This document shows positions 40,801 through 53,554 of a DNA stretch of 64,000 bases, in pieces. A model generated the notes under the pieces. The model searched no databases. It had not been told where the DNA came from and was given only the letters and a program-made list of their open reading frames with translations. Source of the DNA: Alentia gelatinosa (lineage: Eukaryota > Annelida > Polychaeta > Phyllodocida > Polynoidae); assembly GCA_950022655.1 (NCBI GenBank), contig OX465582.1, positions 87,793,801 to 87,857,800 on the forward strand. The letters are read 5' to 3'. Position numbers and translations under genes: made by a program. Numbering within the stretch: the first letter of the stretch is position 1; each line of letters starts with the position of its first letter.

Positions 40801-42940
40801 ACAAAGACCATTTTCACCAAGATATCTTTTTGTTATCAAGCGTGTGTGTCCTTACGTATTAAAAAAAGACATTGCATACATTTTTCTGAGAAAACCTGTA
40901 GCGTACAGCGCTATGCTATGAGAAATATTAGTCGTAAATAAAAAGATTCATGGGACGGTGTGTGTTGTATAATCTAACTCTAAATCTTATAGCGTGTATC
41001 ATGGTGAACCTAGCTCCACTCTTAGAGTACCCAGAGAACAGCTGCTTTCAATTGAGTTTCTCATGAGTAGTTCATACGCCGCTCTCCAAGCAGATTCTTC
41101 ATTCTGACACCAAACCTCTGTATGGAGAGTGTATATGAGCTTACCGAAGTACTCTAAATCCAAGGAAGAATGCCATGTAGGAAGGAGGGGCTGTAGCCGA
41201 GTCACAGGGACATCATGTGCGTAGCAACTGTTTGGGTGGGAGGGGGCGGGGGCGGGAGGGACTGGGTCAAGGTTAAAGTTCACGTGATATGACCCCATAC
41301 CTCTGGGAGTTGAAGGACACATGTAAGTGCAGGGAGAGGATACCATTGTTAATGTGACTTATATCGAGGAACTGAAAATGGAAACGGAATTAACCTGAAA
41401 ATGTATACTTGGAGAGTTCTTTAATAATGGTGATCTTATTCCTAGACTTCCAAGTAAAACATGTGGGTGGGCAGACGGTGTATTTATAAGTAGGCATGTC
41501 TGAATTAGAGATTATATTGTTCATGGAATATTTATTTGAAAATATACTCTAGAACACCTATAGCAAAATTGAGATTTCACTGAGGATATTGCTGAATAAA
41601 TTAGTGCTCTTGTAAAAAGGAAAAGTTTGGATTTAGTTGCCTATTACACCATACCTAACACGAGCATTTCATTGAAGTTATCAATTATTGTTACATTTGA
41701 ATTTGAATAATATTCCAATTGTCATCTCATCAACAATCACAAATTAATAAAATCACTAGATTAATAAAATGTGGCAATGACACCTCTGTGACAACAACCA
41801 AAAAAAGAGAAAAGATTCTGTATCTACGCAACCCCCGTGAATTACAAAATGAGGTCCCTTCATCATGACGATGGTTCGGAGAACGGGCGCTAGGGGACGT
41901 TGCGTAGTGCCTGAAGCACTCAACAGGGGGCGCCATTACATACCTGGATACACCGCCAGGTGGGGCTAGTCACCTACACCTGGGCATGTTAAAAAACATT
42001 AAAATACGAAAATACAACCCTAAAGGAATTATAACGGAAAAAATGACCGATTTGGACTCAAATGATAAGCTACATTGTATGGGAATGTGTATCGTAGCTT
42101 AGCAAGCTGTTGCAAAAAAAATACCTATTTTATTTTAATATTTCCATAATTGAGATCGTTCTACGTTATCTAAGGTTTAAGAGCGAGTTTCAGGATATGG
42201 GAGAGAACTCCAGAAACACAGTAAATTAAAGCTCTTTACCTCTACCACTATCAGGGGCAGGTCTAGTACAGCCATCGTAAGGGTAATTGAAACAATGTGC
42301 TAGACTCTGTAAGTATTTAATGACACTTGAGAGTCTAAATCGCCATATGCTGGTAATTATAATCGTACTGGTGTAGGTCACCCTGTTAAAAACAGCTGCA
42401 GCTATAAATATTTCCCGACAATAAAATTATAAACCATACAGATATATTTTTCTAATTCCTTCGTGTGGAATTCTCCATCGTAATATCTCAGCGAAACCTT
42501 CTTCACCAATATACCCTCGAAAACCAACATGTATTATATCATTAAATAAAAAGTGTAGTAAAATTTATCAAAACTCGTAATTTTTTTATGAATAGGTTTG
42601 ATTACTTTGTTTACTTACTAATGCTTAAACCAACTTGTAACCTTCATTATTTTTTATCGGAAACTCTTATTAATCCTACAAAAACATTTCATTTTCCTTC
42701 TATTTTTATCTCTCTTGGTAACCTTGAACTTGGATACCTTTACGTCGACATCCTGCTCTTCATTATCACCTACTCAAAGTCAATTTTGTCCTTTTCCCAA
42801 AGACACGGCGAACTTGTACTTCTGTGTGGCATTTAACGCATAAAGCACCTCGTTTCATTTGGCTTTAGAGAGCTTAATCTTCCCCTTCCTGAGATGAGTC
42901 ACAGATATTAGCTGTTCTCTCTTCACGAGGTGCAGTTTAA
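40801..42940 (+). other. No gene supported
   Basis: The region is AT-rich except for a moderate-GC patch at 41000-41340 whose minus-strand frame (115 codons) has no recognisable motif. I see no repeat family with clear ends. Confidence 0.5.
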
Positions 42941-42942
42941 TC

Positions 42943-42944
42943 TC

Positions 42945-42976
<32 letters not shown>

Positions 42977-43110
42977 CCACCGCAGCCCAACGGACGCCAG
43001 CCAACCCAAAACCAAGATGGCAGACACTCGCAGTGACCTCTGGTGGCTAGTGGCGGAACTATGCGGTGGAAACCCTAGGATAACTAACGTGCCATTTTAT
43101 CGGAGTGGCT
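42943..43110 (+). other. C-run, (CA)n and a GC-richer patch with AAGATGGC
   Basis: Sixteen or more C (about 42946-42962) lead into CACACACACACAC. About 40 bases later comes CAAGATGGCAGACACTCGC, a YY1-like site. A 48-codon frame follows but is not recognisable. Confidence 0.4.
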
Positions 43111-45180
43111 TCTCCTGGGTTTTTTTCTATTTCCCTTTCTTATTTTTTTCTCTCGCCTTATAAAGTTTTCACACACACAAAATAACCCATGACATTTGTA
43201 AAGAGCACGGGGAATACTGAAAGAGCCATTATACCATCTTATGTTATTTATATTATTCACAATAGCTTGTCTTCTCCTTAAGTAGATATAAGAATATGCG
43301 TTAAATGTTACAAAAATAGAATATCATGAAAGATGTAGCAAAAGTATACTTTGAAAGGAAGACAAGTTTATCTCAGATTCACAGAATGCTGTCGTGACTT
43401 TTCAATCGTATTCGGAACTCTTTAATCACTATAATGCGGGTCAGTTTGTGCTTCCAAAGAGTATGCCCCATGTGAGGGTTTAACTCTTCTACTGTTTATT
43501 TCAATGTTATGTCAATAATACATCGGCATTTCCTATGCAAACGTGTACATGCAAGTCTGTGCCCAATCTCTAGTGTTTGAACATGAAATTGGATACAAAT
43601 AATGGAAATATTTACAAACTCTCGGAAATTAAAAAAAATACGGTTGTAAGACCTAGGGGTGAAGTCATAATGTGGATTAATTACTACAGGATGCCAATGA
43701 GGATTTCCATAAGAAATGTTCACAGCGGGTTATGTGTGTGGGGGGAGGGGGCGGACAAAGGCCTACTGAGGCCGACTGAGTCAGGTGTCAACGCATTACT
43801 CAGGTAAAAATACCCGCACAGACACTTATTTTCGTTGATGGTCCCCATTATTAAAACACCCACCTCAAATTGATGTTTCCTAGTAATCCCTTTGTAGAAT
43901 ACACCTCTTAGACGAGTCCCCTATTGGAATGATGGTAAAATATCATTGTTGGGATTGTTTGTGGATTTTAGCGCGAAAATAAGAATTCCGCGAAATTTAA
44001 GTGTTCGGTAAAACTCGGTCGTTATCGGCTGCGTCCGCGGTTTACGCTATGGCGTGGCCAAGGTTACAGAGTAGAGTAGATCGATTCATTATCATCCAAC
44101 GTGTAAATTTCCCTTTAATTCCTCTTTAGAATTCTTCAACTAAAGAGAGATTGTATTTCTATTTAACATAAAATTACCGACTATTCACGGAAGCACAGGC
44201 TTCCTGTTTTTAACAACTAGAGAATTCAATCAGGAACTAACACATTAAAAGAGAAAAACGGAATTCGTCTATTGCCTAATTGGGGATCCCTGAATATCTA
44301 AGACCATAATGCATATATCCTATTTAAAATATCCTAATTACGATAGAGATTTCTTTATATTGGAAATAATTCGCTTGCACAAAACTGTCGCGGTCTTCGA
44401 ATGATCTATAACAATATCACATTTAATATCAAGCATACAAACTCACTTCTAAAGATATAATTTCTAAATGATTCTATATCTGATTAAATTTGCTGAAATG
44501 CATGCTAAGTTATATAAATAATTTCTGTGTATATTCTAGGGGAGTCGAGGGAAGGTAACCTTATATATGTATTCGTCAGTCAGTGCTGGGAGAGCAGAAA
44601 CCTACATAAAACATGGCGCCGGCCTCTCGGCGTCCATCTACGCTGGTTTCCCGCGAGCGACAGGACGATTACACACCGCCTGCTGGCTGCTAGGCGGACG
44701 CAGCGAGGAATGTGGACTGTGTCTCCATTATCACTGACATAATCGCCGCTGTAAATTCGTTCAACAACAATCATTAAGAAGCAGGTGCATAGAATAATCC
44801 TTATTCATATGTATATGGATAATATAAGTGAATATTTTATATAGAATTGAGTATTTTAGATATCGGCTGGAAATCTTAACATTAGCAAAATAAAAAAAAA
44901 ATCAGGATACAATAAGTTTAGCCTATTGAAGGGTTACATTACATATTCGAAGAATATTGCCTGTGAATACAAAATTACGCATAGCCAAAAGCAGTGCGTC
45001 AAAAATCAAATTATTCAGAATATTACAATCAAGAGATGATTATAATTCATATTTTCTCATGGAATTAACAAGCCAAGAATATACGGATGAGCTAAGTGTA
45101 AATTTATCTCCTGATCAGCTATATGCATTGTTTATTTTAGGTCTAGCCTTAAACTGGGAATGGCTGCCATAGCACATGAC
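43111..45180 (+). other. No gene supported; small CpG-rich patch at 44600-44730
   Basis: Mostly AT-rich. The patch has ATGGCGCCGGCC and GCTAGGCGGACGCAGCG. It may be regulatory, but no splice-bounded frame is evident. Confidence 0.4.
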
Positions 45181-45659
45181 ATCCGCTCAAGCTCCCAAGC
45201 CCACCCCCTCCCCTCTCAAAGGCGACCGCCCGCCCCCCTCGCCATGAGCCCCCCCCCCCCTCTCCGCCCCCCCCCCCTGCAGCTATGGCGTACACGGATC
45301 CCCTCCCGAAGTCTTCGTACCTTCAGTCCGCTCCAAAGGAAACTGATGCCTCCCGCACACAAATTATTTAGCCAACAATTTCTAAATTTCCCTCATCAGC
45401 AAACATGAAAATAAGCCAGTGCTATAACCAGACGAGGATGGTAATAAAGGGGCCACCACCAATCGGAAAATCAATAATACATCCGTGTAGTTACATTCCA
45501 CATTGGTTTATTGATGTAATTCTAAATCTGCCACATCATAGTCTCAGCCATCGTGAATAGTTCTCCAGTCAAAATCTGCTTCCTATTTCCATATTCTGTA
45601 TCATAATCAAACACCGAAAATTGCACTTTAATTCAATTCGTATGTATACGTGTTCTGTA

Positions 45660-45785
45660 ATTCGCTCTGCGATGGGATGGGATCGTAAATATGGCATTAC
45701 AAGCAATTCCGCCATCTTTATTTTTACTGCTCACCACTCCGTAGATAAAGCACCCGCGCATGCGTACTTAAACGAATATGCAATC
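45660..45785. promoter_or_regulatory. Promoter-like patch (YY1- and NRF1-type sites)
   Basis: TTCCGCCATCTTTATTTT is a YY1-like site on the minus strand, and CGCGCATGCGTAC about 50 bases further resembles an NRF1 site. The minus-strand YY1 orientation would suit a leftward gene. Function is inference. Confidence 0.4.
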
Positions 45786-46025
45786 ACGTCGTTTGAAAAC
45801 TGCCAGATAAAAAGACCACGGATAGGCTTTCAAATATAAACGTGATATTTCCATTGGCTTAATATGACCATATCGTGATATCACATAATGAAATAAAAAA
45901 AAAGATATACTCATAATTTCGAAGATCATAACTGTGACCCTTCTATCTACCATAGTGTAATACTCTAAAAGCTTTGCCTATATCTTATTAGAGGATTTTT
46001 CTTGTCTCCTTTCTTTTCCTTCCAG

Positions 46026-46162
46026 CCACTATCGGGTCAAAGGCGAGGCAGATGGCCTCGTTTACAGCGAGCGCGGATATGTTCGCGGGTCTTTATTTTC
46101 GCGATCGATTTCCGCACAGAATGCAGGAGAACGCGTTGAATTTCCTTCGCGTTCCTAATTGA
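46026..46162 (+). other. Possible terminal exon or conserved element behind a strong acceptor
   Basis: A classic 3' splice signal (TCTCCTTTCTTTTCCTTCCAG, ending at 46025) precedes a CpG-rich 130-base block in AT-rich surroundings. Two frames stay open to stops near 46160. Neither peptide is recognised. It could be a plus-strand exon, a regulatory element or chance. Confidence 0.3.
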
Positions 46163-48230
46163 GGGTTATATTTCCGTTAGAAAGATCCTCTGCTGCATAC
46201 AGTATTGCTCAGCGGAGTTCAAAGGAATAGTAAATTGTGGATGCCGTAAACATTTCATTTGCGGGGCGTGTGCGTGAATATAAACCAGCGTCTATTCCCC
46301 TGGCGGGAACGCTGGAGTTTAGTCGAGATGGAATTGGAAAATGTCGTCTGTTCGGACTAGACTTGCTTAAGTCCATCGGCGATTCTCGGAAATTGAGGAA
46401 GGAGGCAATTAATTTAAGACGATAGGATTATTGATTCTTCTACAATCAATAAAGTTCCATCATGTGAATATATATGTGTCATGGGATCATAGGACTTGTA
46501 TCTTACACTAAACGAAAACTTGACCAGCAACGTCAATATCATTGCAAATCACTTTTGACTGAATTTAGATGAAAAGATTTTTTTTAAATTCAATATTAAA
46601 CGGTTCTAGTACTAAGCTAGATTTACCACCGTGTTTGGAAACTGGAAGATCTATAACAATTTCATCCATCTATATTTGACTCAAAATCAAAACATCATTT
46701 TAACAAGTGTATCGCTTTATTCATTATAACAACTCTATTGCTTTATCAGAAGTAATAAAACTGTTATTGAATATTCAGGGAGTGACATGTTCTAGTTACA
46801 AAATTACCACGCTGCATTATAGCAAGTCTATGTATATATAAGTCTATGTTCATATCTGTTGCTTTATTAGAAGTTATATAACTGTTATTTAATATTCGGG
46901 GAGTAACATGTTCAAATTACAAAAAAAATATCACGCGGTATGGTGGCAAGTCTATGGAGAAACGGCGGCAGGCCTGACTCTCCATTGATCCATTGTATTT
47001 CACTAAGCTGCATCTATCAGTCTTTCTCTTTTTCCGACCCCAAATATCGCCCGGCCCGTGTACCATACACTAAATGGGAATTTGTACCTAGCGATGTAAT
47101 CGTCGGAATAATCCCAGAATAATAATGATAATGAAGATATTGGGACTATAAATACAGGGGATGGTTTTTTTTATTATTGGAAATACCCACCATTGCATTC
47201 CATATATTCAGGATCACAATTAACAGCTGGTATTGCTGATGACTAATATCGACTGAATTAGAAACGGTATGTGCATGTATCTCATCTGCATGTATCTGCC
47301 CACATCTATCAAGGATGATGTTAGCTATCAATGAACTCCTGCATATACTATTGAATTTTTCATCGGCGTGCTACATATAAAAACAGGCCAGGACGTGCCA
47401 GTAATAATCGCGTGTGTAAATATATCGATCCGAGGTCAATATTTACAGACTGTTCAGGTAATAGACAATAAATTACACCGTGTTACAATAGAGCTTCATA
47501 GATCTCCACACACCAGATGCAAAAATAATAAAACGCTGAATTCTAAATGAATATATCCATACTGTTTTATCTCCGTGGAAACGATATCGTATAAGAAATA
47601 TCAAAGGAATATAATGCGATTATGACTACATAGATGTTAGCATGTAAAGAACCGGGCAGGGTATTACTTCTGGCCAGTGTCTAATATCATGTACAAGTCG
47701 CCATATTGGAGGTCACGTGATCACATACTGGGCTCCTTTGGCCGACTCAAATAACTCCCCTGTTTACCATTCCGTTCTATTTCAGTCAACACGACAAGGC
47801 TTTCCACCCCCACGGCAAACATCTATACCTCAATCACATAACGGTGCGGAGGGATATTATTGAAAGCATTGAGGGCAGCACTGAGACGATATTCAAATGT
47901 TTCCACTAGAATATTAATTGAGGCATTACGAGTCCCGTTCAATATTTTAATTTCATGATGATGTAATGGTTCTATCGTGCTGATGCTGCAGAATCTACAT
48001 CTCATTTTCATCTCCTTCTGATATTATTTTTTCCCCTCTCTCTCATCGGTTTGCTTCCTTTTGTAGAGCGGTAGGGGAATGCTGATGCGCCATGTTTCAC
48101 ATATAACATTATCGATCAAAAAATAGAAATGATAAAGGGATGAGTGATGAAATGCTTCTAGGCTACGCCATCTGAATCATTCCGAAGGGAAGCCTGCCTG
48201 ATAATATCTGAACTTCTTGTTTGGCCTTTC
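46163..48230 (+). other. No gene supported
   Basis: AT-rich. At 47698-47725 CGCCATATTGGAGG and CACGTGATCAC are promoter-like but isolated. GGGAGT.ACATGTTC and GCAAGTCTATG blocks repeat at 46778-46830 and 46900-46955, a small degenerate duplication. Confidence 0.45.
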
Positions 48231-48291
48231 TAGGGACGCCACCGCCGCCGCTGCCACAGTCATTTCGGGAAGCGTACGCCTTGGCAACATT

Positions 48292-48358
48292 CTCCAAGCA
48301 GATTTACTGCTATGTGCACCCGGGAATTAGCAGAGTGCAGTATCTGCTTGGAGAAAGA
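48292..48358 (+). ncRNA. Pre-miRNA-like hairpin candidate
   Basis: TTCTCCAAGCAGAT is followed, after about 38 bases, by its exact complement ATCTGCTTGGAGAA. A further ACTGC/GCAGT pairing lies inside, separated by a two-base bulge. The whole is about 66 nt, the size of an animal miRNA precursor, in a CpG-rich patch. It matches no miRNA I know. It could equally be a short DNA palindrome. Confidence 0.3.
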
Positions 48359-49439
48359 TCGCGGCTGCCTGCCTGCCGCCGCTAGCGGGAGCTTCTGGAG
48401 TTGCCCGGAAGGTGGCGTTGGTGCTGATCGCGTGATGCGTCGAAGCTACAGACGACAATTTCTCGTTCCTAGCGTTTGCCGGAGCTGATTCCCGGTGCTT
48501 GTCTTGAATAGACAAACATGCAGGCCTTGAATTAGAAAGGCCTACGAAGGCATACATTGAATACACCTCGGCTAAAAAAGGGGATACACTGTAAGCTCTT
48601 TATCAAACAAAAGCTGCATGCGATATTTGCCTAGTCTTGTTTCCCTGATGTACATATATGGAGTATGGAACATTTCCTATATATTTTCAAAAAGGGAATA
48701 CAACGCCCACCATTTAAAATTGCAGAGATCTACTTTCGTCAAGTTTGAGGCAAAATGCATGATATTTTCCATCGGAAACAACAGAAATTAAGCTTTCCCA
48801 ACATATCTATTTTACACGTATGTTTCAAAATGACCAATAAAACATGAAATCTGGAGGCAATGAAAGAATATGAAAGGATAACCATTCACTAAAACAAAAT
48901 CTTAATGTATTTTTCTATTAATGCATATACTGCGTGAATATATTAACTTAACCTCTATTTGAATCTTTTGAGAGGAACAACAACAATAGGTGGGTAATTG
49001 GTTTTTATTTTATGTTTTTTCTTAATTTGATTTTCATTCTGAAGGTCACGTAGGGTCAAGTAGGGTTTATCATAATATCAACCAAAAGTTGGTCGTGGCG
49101 ATATCAAATTGATATAGATGTACGAATAAAGGTTGATTCTATTAAACTAAAATAGAAATAGACATCATCCTGCTGTTTAGAACTACAACTCAAATAACAC
49201 ACGCGCGCACATATGTGCATGTTTGTATTTGGGTGACATTCACTGTGTGGCGTTGAGAGGCATCCCTGAAGGTCAAACAGCAGCACATTTCTCATGATAA
49301 TTGGGATTTTTAATCACCATACTACATTCTGCTGATCGCGCCTACACACAAAGAGAAGGTACACTTGTTTGTTTCGAATAAACACTTACAGAATCACACA
49401 TCTTTGTTGAATGACACCTCCTCCCCCCCCCCCCCCGAA

Positions 49440-49625
49440 TTATACAGGGATGTCAGTCGGTGGTCAGAAAAAAAAGCGTGGAATCTTCTATGGGCTTAAA
49501 AAAACCCACAGAAAACCCATTATTGTCGGCCATGGCATAGGGCTGAGGGTGTGTGGGTAGGTTCAAACTATTGTTTTATTGGCATGAATGAGGTACAATT
49601 TATACTACATTGGTTTTATACATAT
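49440..49625 (+). repeat. Dispersed repeat, most complete copy of the 2026-2680 family
   Basis: It begins CAGGGATGTCAGTCGG with purine run and continues through GGCATAGGGCTGAGGGTG, TGTGGGTAGGTTCAAAC and ATGAGGTACAATTTATAC. It shows that the two blocks seen near 2040 and 2590 belong to one element. Confidence 0.65.
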
Positions 49626-49769
49626 AACGCATCATTGCGAGTCAAATTGGCTGAGTAATATGCCTACACCCCTAACCCATTTTGTGTATTCGCTTTGGTT
49701 TGTGACACACGTAACGACTAGCGTTAAACGTTCACTGAACCCGTCTATGCAATCTAATAAGAGTACTTA

Positions 49770-50075
49770 TATAGAACGACCTGACCATGCTGTACAAGCT
49801 ACAAAACGAGATGATATATGTAAACGGTTCATTCGGAACGAGGCATTTAAGTACAAACTGTAAATTATCATCGAGTTTTGTACCTTGTACAAGCATTGTA
49901 GGTCGTTATATATTTACTATACACCCGAAATTAGGAAAAAATCATTAATCCATTTAGGCCTAACAACTAATATTAATCAACGTATATGGGATAACGTATA
50001 ACGGTGTTTTTACGTTATATGGCGAAATGTTGCGTATTTACAATATACACTGCGTGGGTATATAGTAAATACTCT
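49770..50075 (+). mobile_element. Kappa foldback element
   Basis: GAACGACCTGACCATGCTGT starts the foldback and GGTCGTTATATATTTACTAT closes it. The body ends TGCGTGGGTATATAGTAAAT. The inner arms are more decayed than in 33380-33725. Confidence 0.8.
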
Positions 50076-50554
50076 GCTGGTATAATGCGGCAATAGAGTC
50101 TCCAGGGTCGATTTCTTCCCAGCCAACAGTATGAGATTTACGACTATAGAGCAGACGTGAATTTAGATGTCAGGAGAATGGAGCACTGTATTATGGGAGA
50201 GTAGAGTAGGCAAGGTGGCCCTTAGGAAGCTAAGTGGAACAAGAGAGACCAGTTTATTCTAATCTCTTTGGCGGAAGAAGCTATAACCAAGATGCATGTT
50301 CACAATATCCTACTTTGACAGATAACTATTTATAGAATCAAAGAGCATTTTTGTACAGAACCCTTCCTCGTTGAAAGATGACAAATGGGCCTGTAATAAC
50401 GATCATAACTGATCTTGATCCGTTTGAATATATGATACTATTCTTGCAATCAGAAACATTACCGGGATTTCAATATCGGAAGTATTTAAGGTGTTGACAC
50501 CAACTCCGAGTATACATAGTCAATGACTTTATTATCATTTTCCTGTAGTTGTGT

Positions 50555-51310
50555 GAACTAATTATACTGCCCGCTCCTACCCATGGCGTATTTATACCCG
50601 TACGCCACACTGTGACGTACGGGGTATGTGATCACGTGACAAGGTAAAATATCGCCATTTTCAGGTATATAATAATACAAACACTGCCTGACTGTCACAT
50701 ACATCACTTTGCCTACGGCATCAGGATGTATCTTATCAATAGTTTCACCGCATATTTTTGACGTACGATGACAGTAAGCCAGTTTCCGTATATTATTATA
50801 TCTATAGCCGTATGACCTACACATACTGCCTGCTGCTACCCATGACGTACATGTATATACATATATAGCCGTACATCACACTGTGACGTACGGGGTTTGT
50901 GATCACGTGACTAACTAAAATTTCGCAATTTTAGGTATATAATAAAATATAATATAAAAACAGGTTGACTCTCTGAGAACGTCAAAATACTTGGTAAAAT
51001 TATCAATCAGATACATCTGCATCTGATCAATAATTTTACCGCAGTAAGCCAGTTTCCGTATAATATACAGACACTGGCTTACTGTCTTGGTACGTCAAAA
51101 ATACGTGGTAAACTTTTTACCTAGTATTTTGACGTACTAAGACAGTCAGCCCATTTTCGTATTATTATATACCTAAAAATGGCGATATTTTACCTAGTCA
51201 CGTGATCACATACCCCGTACGTCACAGTCTGACGTACGGCAATACATACGTCATGGGTAGCAGCGGGCAGTATGTGTGGGTCATACGGCCATAGGGATAT
51301 AATAATATAT
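50555..51310 (+). mobile_element. Three units of the ATTATATACC family, two forming a large inverted repeat
   Basis: Unit 1 (50570-50815) and unit 2 (50820-51060) are direct repeats: CCCATG.CGTA, CACACTGTGACGTACGGGG, TGATCACGTGAC. Unit 3 (51060-51300) is inverted, so 50820-51300 forms a palindrome with arms of about 230 bp. Inner foldbacks with TTACTGTCTTGGTACGTC and GACGTACTAAGACAGTC lie at the centre. Confidence 0.85.
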
Positions 51311-51654
51311 CTTTCTCACCATTATTTCTTCTGTGACTAGGATTGAACTAGAGGTGAACATTGCCCGGCCTCCTATCCCCCAACCACAAACTGCTAGAAC
51401 GATGCGGGCCGAAAATGGTTGTTCCGACCATAATATATGCCAACATCAACAATGAGCCAGTAGAAATGTGCAAACAATGAGGAGAAGGTGGAGGATTAAT
51501 TACCGATACCTCATTAAATTCAAACTGACATGCATCTCTAATGGCATTGTTTAGTAGAGGAAGCTCCTCGGCCATTTTGGAACTTAGTGGGGAACATATT
51601 GGCATATCAACACTCACTTTGAATTCGAATCCAAGTCGGGATAAACAACTTTTT

Positions 51655-51950
51655 ATCTCACTCCTGGCATTTTCCCCCCATAGACCTAGAATTGGGAACT
51701 CGTATCCAACGCCCATGAAATATTTAGGAAAAATATCCAATGGGGGATTATGTCACAAATGTTAGCTCATTAGGCATTGTGAAGGGTGAGATGAATTCAG
51801 AAACCTATTTATGTTTACAGTCAAAGCTCGATCCTATCTCGTTTGAATTGCTACATAATTCATGCAGCTTTGCCTTGTGAATGACTACGCGATTCGAACC
51901 CGATGGGATATGAGCTCTGACCTTAAACTTTCATAGGTCTCTTCTATAAT
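51655..51950 (+). mobile_element. Alpha-type palindromic MITE
   Basis: CTCACTCCTGGCATTTTCCC, then CCAATGGGGGATTATGTC, GAAGGGTGAGATGAATTCAG, the alpha foldback (CAAAGCTCGATCCTATCTCG ... CGATGGGATATGAGCTCTG) and ATAGGTCTCTTCTATAATA. The apex is GCAGCTTTGCCTTGTG. Confidence 0.87.
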
Positions 51951-52064
51951 ATCGATCGATCTACATCAAATCTAACTTATGAATCTGTAGTGTAACCCTT
52001 GTCTATGATTATGATTATTATTAGTATTATATCATTATGATTATTATTATCATCATCATCATCA

Positions 52065-52320
52065 TCATTTACCTGTGGCCTTATGACCTACTCATACTTC
52101 CCGCTACAACCAATAACATATATGACCGTACGTCACACTGTGACCTACGGGGTATGACATCGCATGACTAGCTTAAATTTCGCCATTTTCAGGTATATAA
52201 TAATACGTAAACGGGCTGATTGTCTTAGTATGTCAAAATACTTGGTAAAATAATCTTACCGCATATTTTTTATGTACGATGACAGTAAGCCAGTTAACGT
52301 ATAGTATTTTTACCTGGTCC
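52065..52320 (+). mobile_element. ATTATATACC-family element, single unit
   Basis: It carries TACTTCCCGCTACAACC, CGTCACACTGTGACCTACGG, TTTCAGGTATATAATAATAC and GCTGATTGTCTTAGTATGTC, ending TGACAGTAAGCCAGTTAACG. A (TTA)n/(ATC)n run precedes it at 52010-52068. Confidence 0.75.
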
Positions 52321-52479
52321 ATGCACCTGATCCATATATTTAGGACAATCCGAGGTTCATCCGAGGTTGTGTGCAATAAATAAGGTGACGGAACGCAAAC
52401 GATCTATACCTGTAAATCTATTTTCCAAGAATACATTATTCTCTCCCCATGAATACATATAAGGCTGGATGGGTAAAAC

Positions 52480-53550
52480 ATTTCGGAAATTTTGCGTATG
52501 CTCCTTCTTTGTTCTATTGCGCACAAGATCGGGAGTGGTGGGGGTGGGGGTTAAAACAATTCGGAAACTCTGCGTACATACTCCATAGATGGTCCCATAA
52601 CTACAGGCCTTTTATACATATCCTTTGTGCACTAATTTTGATTCATTGTCTCAAAGATTGCTAGGGGTGCAATATAAATGATGTTTTTTCGTGTTATTTT
52701 AGATATAATAGTAAGAAAACGTAGTGAGTGAACCCTTAGCTATTCTGTTCTAGGCCTTTTATCCTATAACAAAAGCCTTTTTATACATTTCCTTTGGTAA
52801 TTTAGATTAGTTGTCTAATATGTAAGGTAGCAAATATGGAGGCAAACATTGCTGCCTCAATTTCTTACGGCCCTTTTATACATATCCTTTGTTAATTTAC
52901 ATGTATTGTCTCATGTAAGATAGCAAATATGGAGGCCAACAATGATGCCTCCATTTCTTATATTCATACACAACTGATATTTTTTCCATGTTGCTACCAA
53001 CGTAGAAGATAATATTCATCTATGAATGTTCTGTTTGTGTCTTTACATATACACACACATATATATAAAAACAGCATGCTGGGCATAAAGAAGACCTAGG
53101 AGAGAATGCCAAAAGAAACTTAGCCGAGTTATTTATAAGGCCAGTCTCTAGCTGGCAGAGAGCCCGGTGCAAGCAATCGAAACGAGTTATCTGAATGTGG
53201 TTTAGTCTATTTACATCTGGCTCAGGCACCTAAATACGGCCAGAACATAACACATGCTGCATTGGTTGTAGATTTAGGGAATCCTCCCATTGTAAAGGAA
53301 CTGACACAACTATCCAACCGGTAATACTGTATATACATGTCTAGATCTCCTGACTGGTATGGAAAAAACTGATGCTAACAGAGAATTACATAATTTATAC
53401 CCACTCTCTGGGTGTAGATACTGGATATTATGTACAAACAGTCAAATGAAAGCAAAAATCTCGATCTTAGAATAAGGAGAGCTAGAAAGGATCCCAGGGT
53501 GAAATTTTAAAGTAAACGCATTACCTGGGGCAACTATGTGCATTCTCCGT
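52480..53550 (+). other. Short direct repeats, no gene
   Basis: CTTTTATACATATCCTTTG recurs at 52608, 52776 and 52872, with AGCAAATATGGAGGC at 52830 and 52922. These are small local duplications. Elsewhere nothing is recognised. Confidence 0.5.
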
Positions 53551-53554
53551 ATAA

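Noticed and set aside
41000..41346. 115-codon minus-strand frame in a moderate-GC patch
   Set aside because: There are no recognisable motifs or splice borders, and composition alone is not enough.
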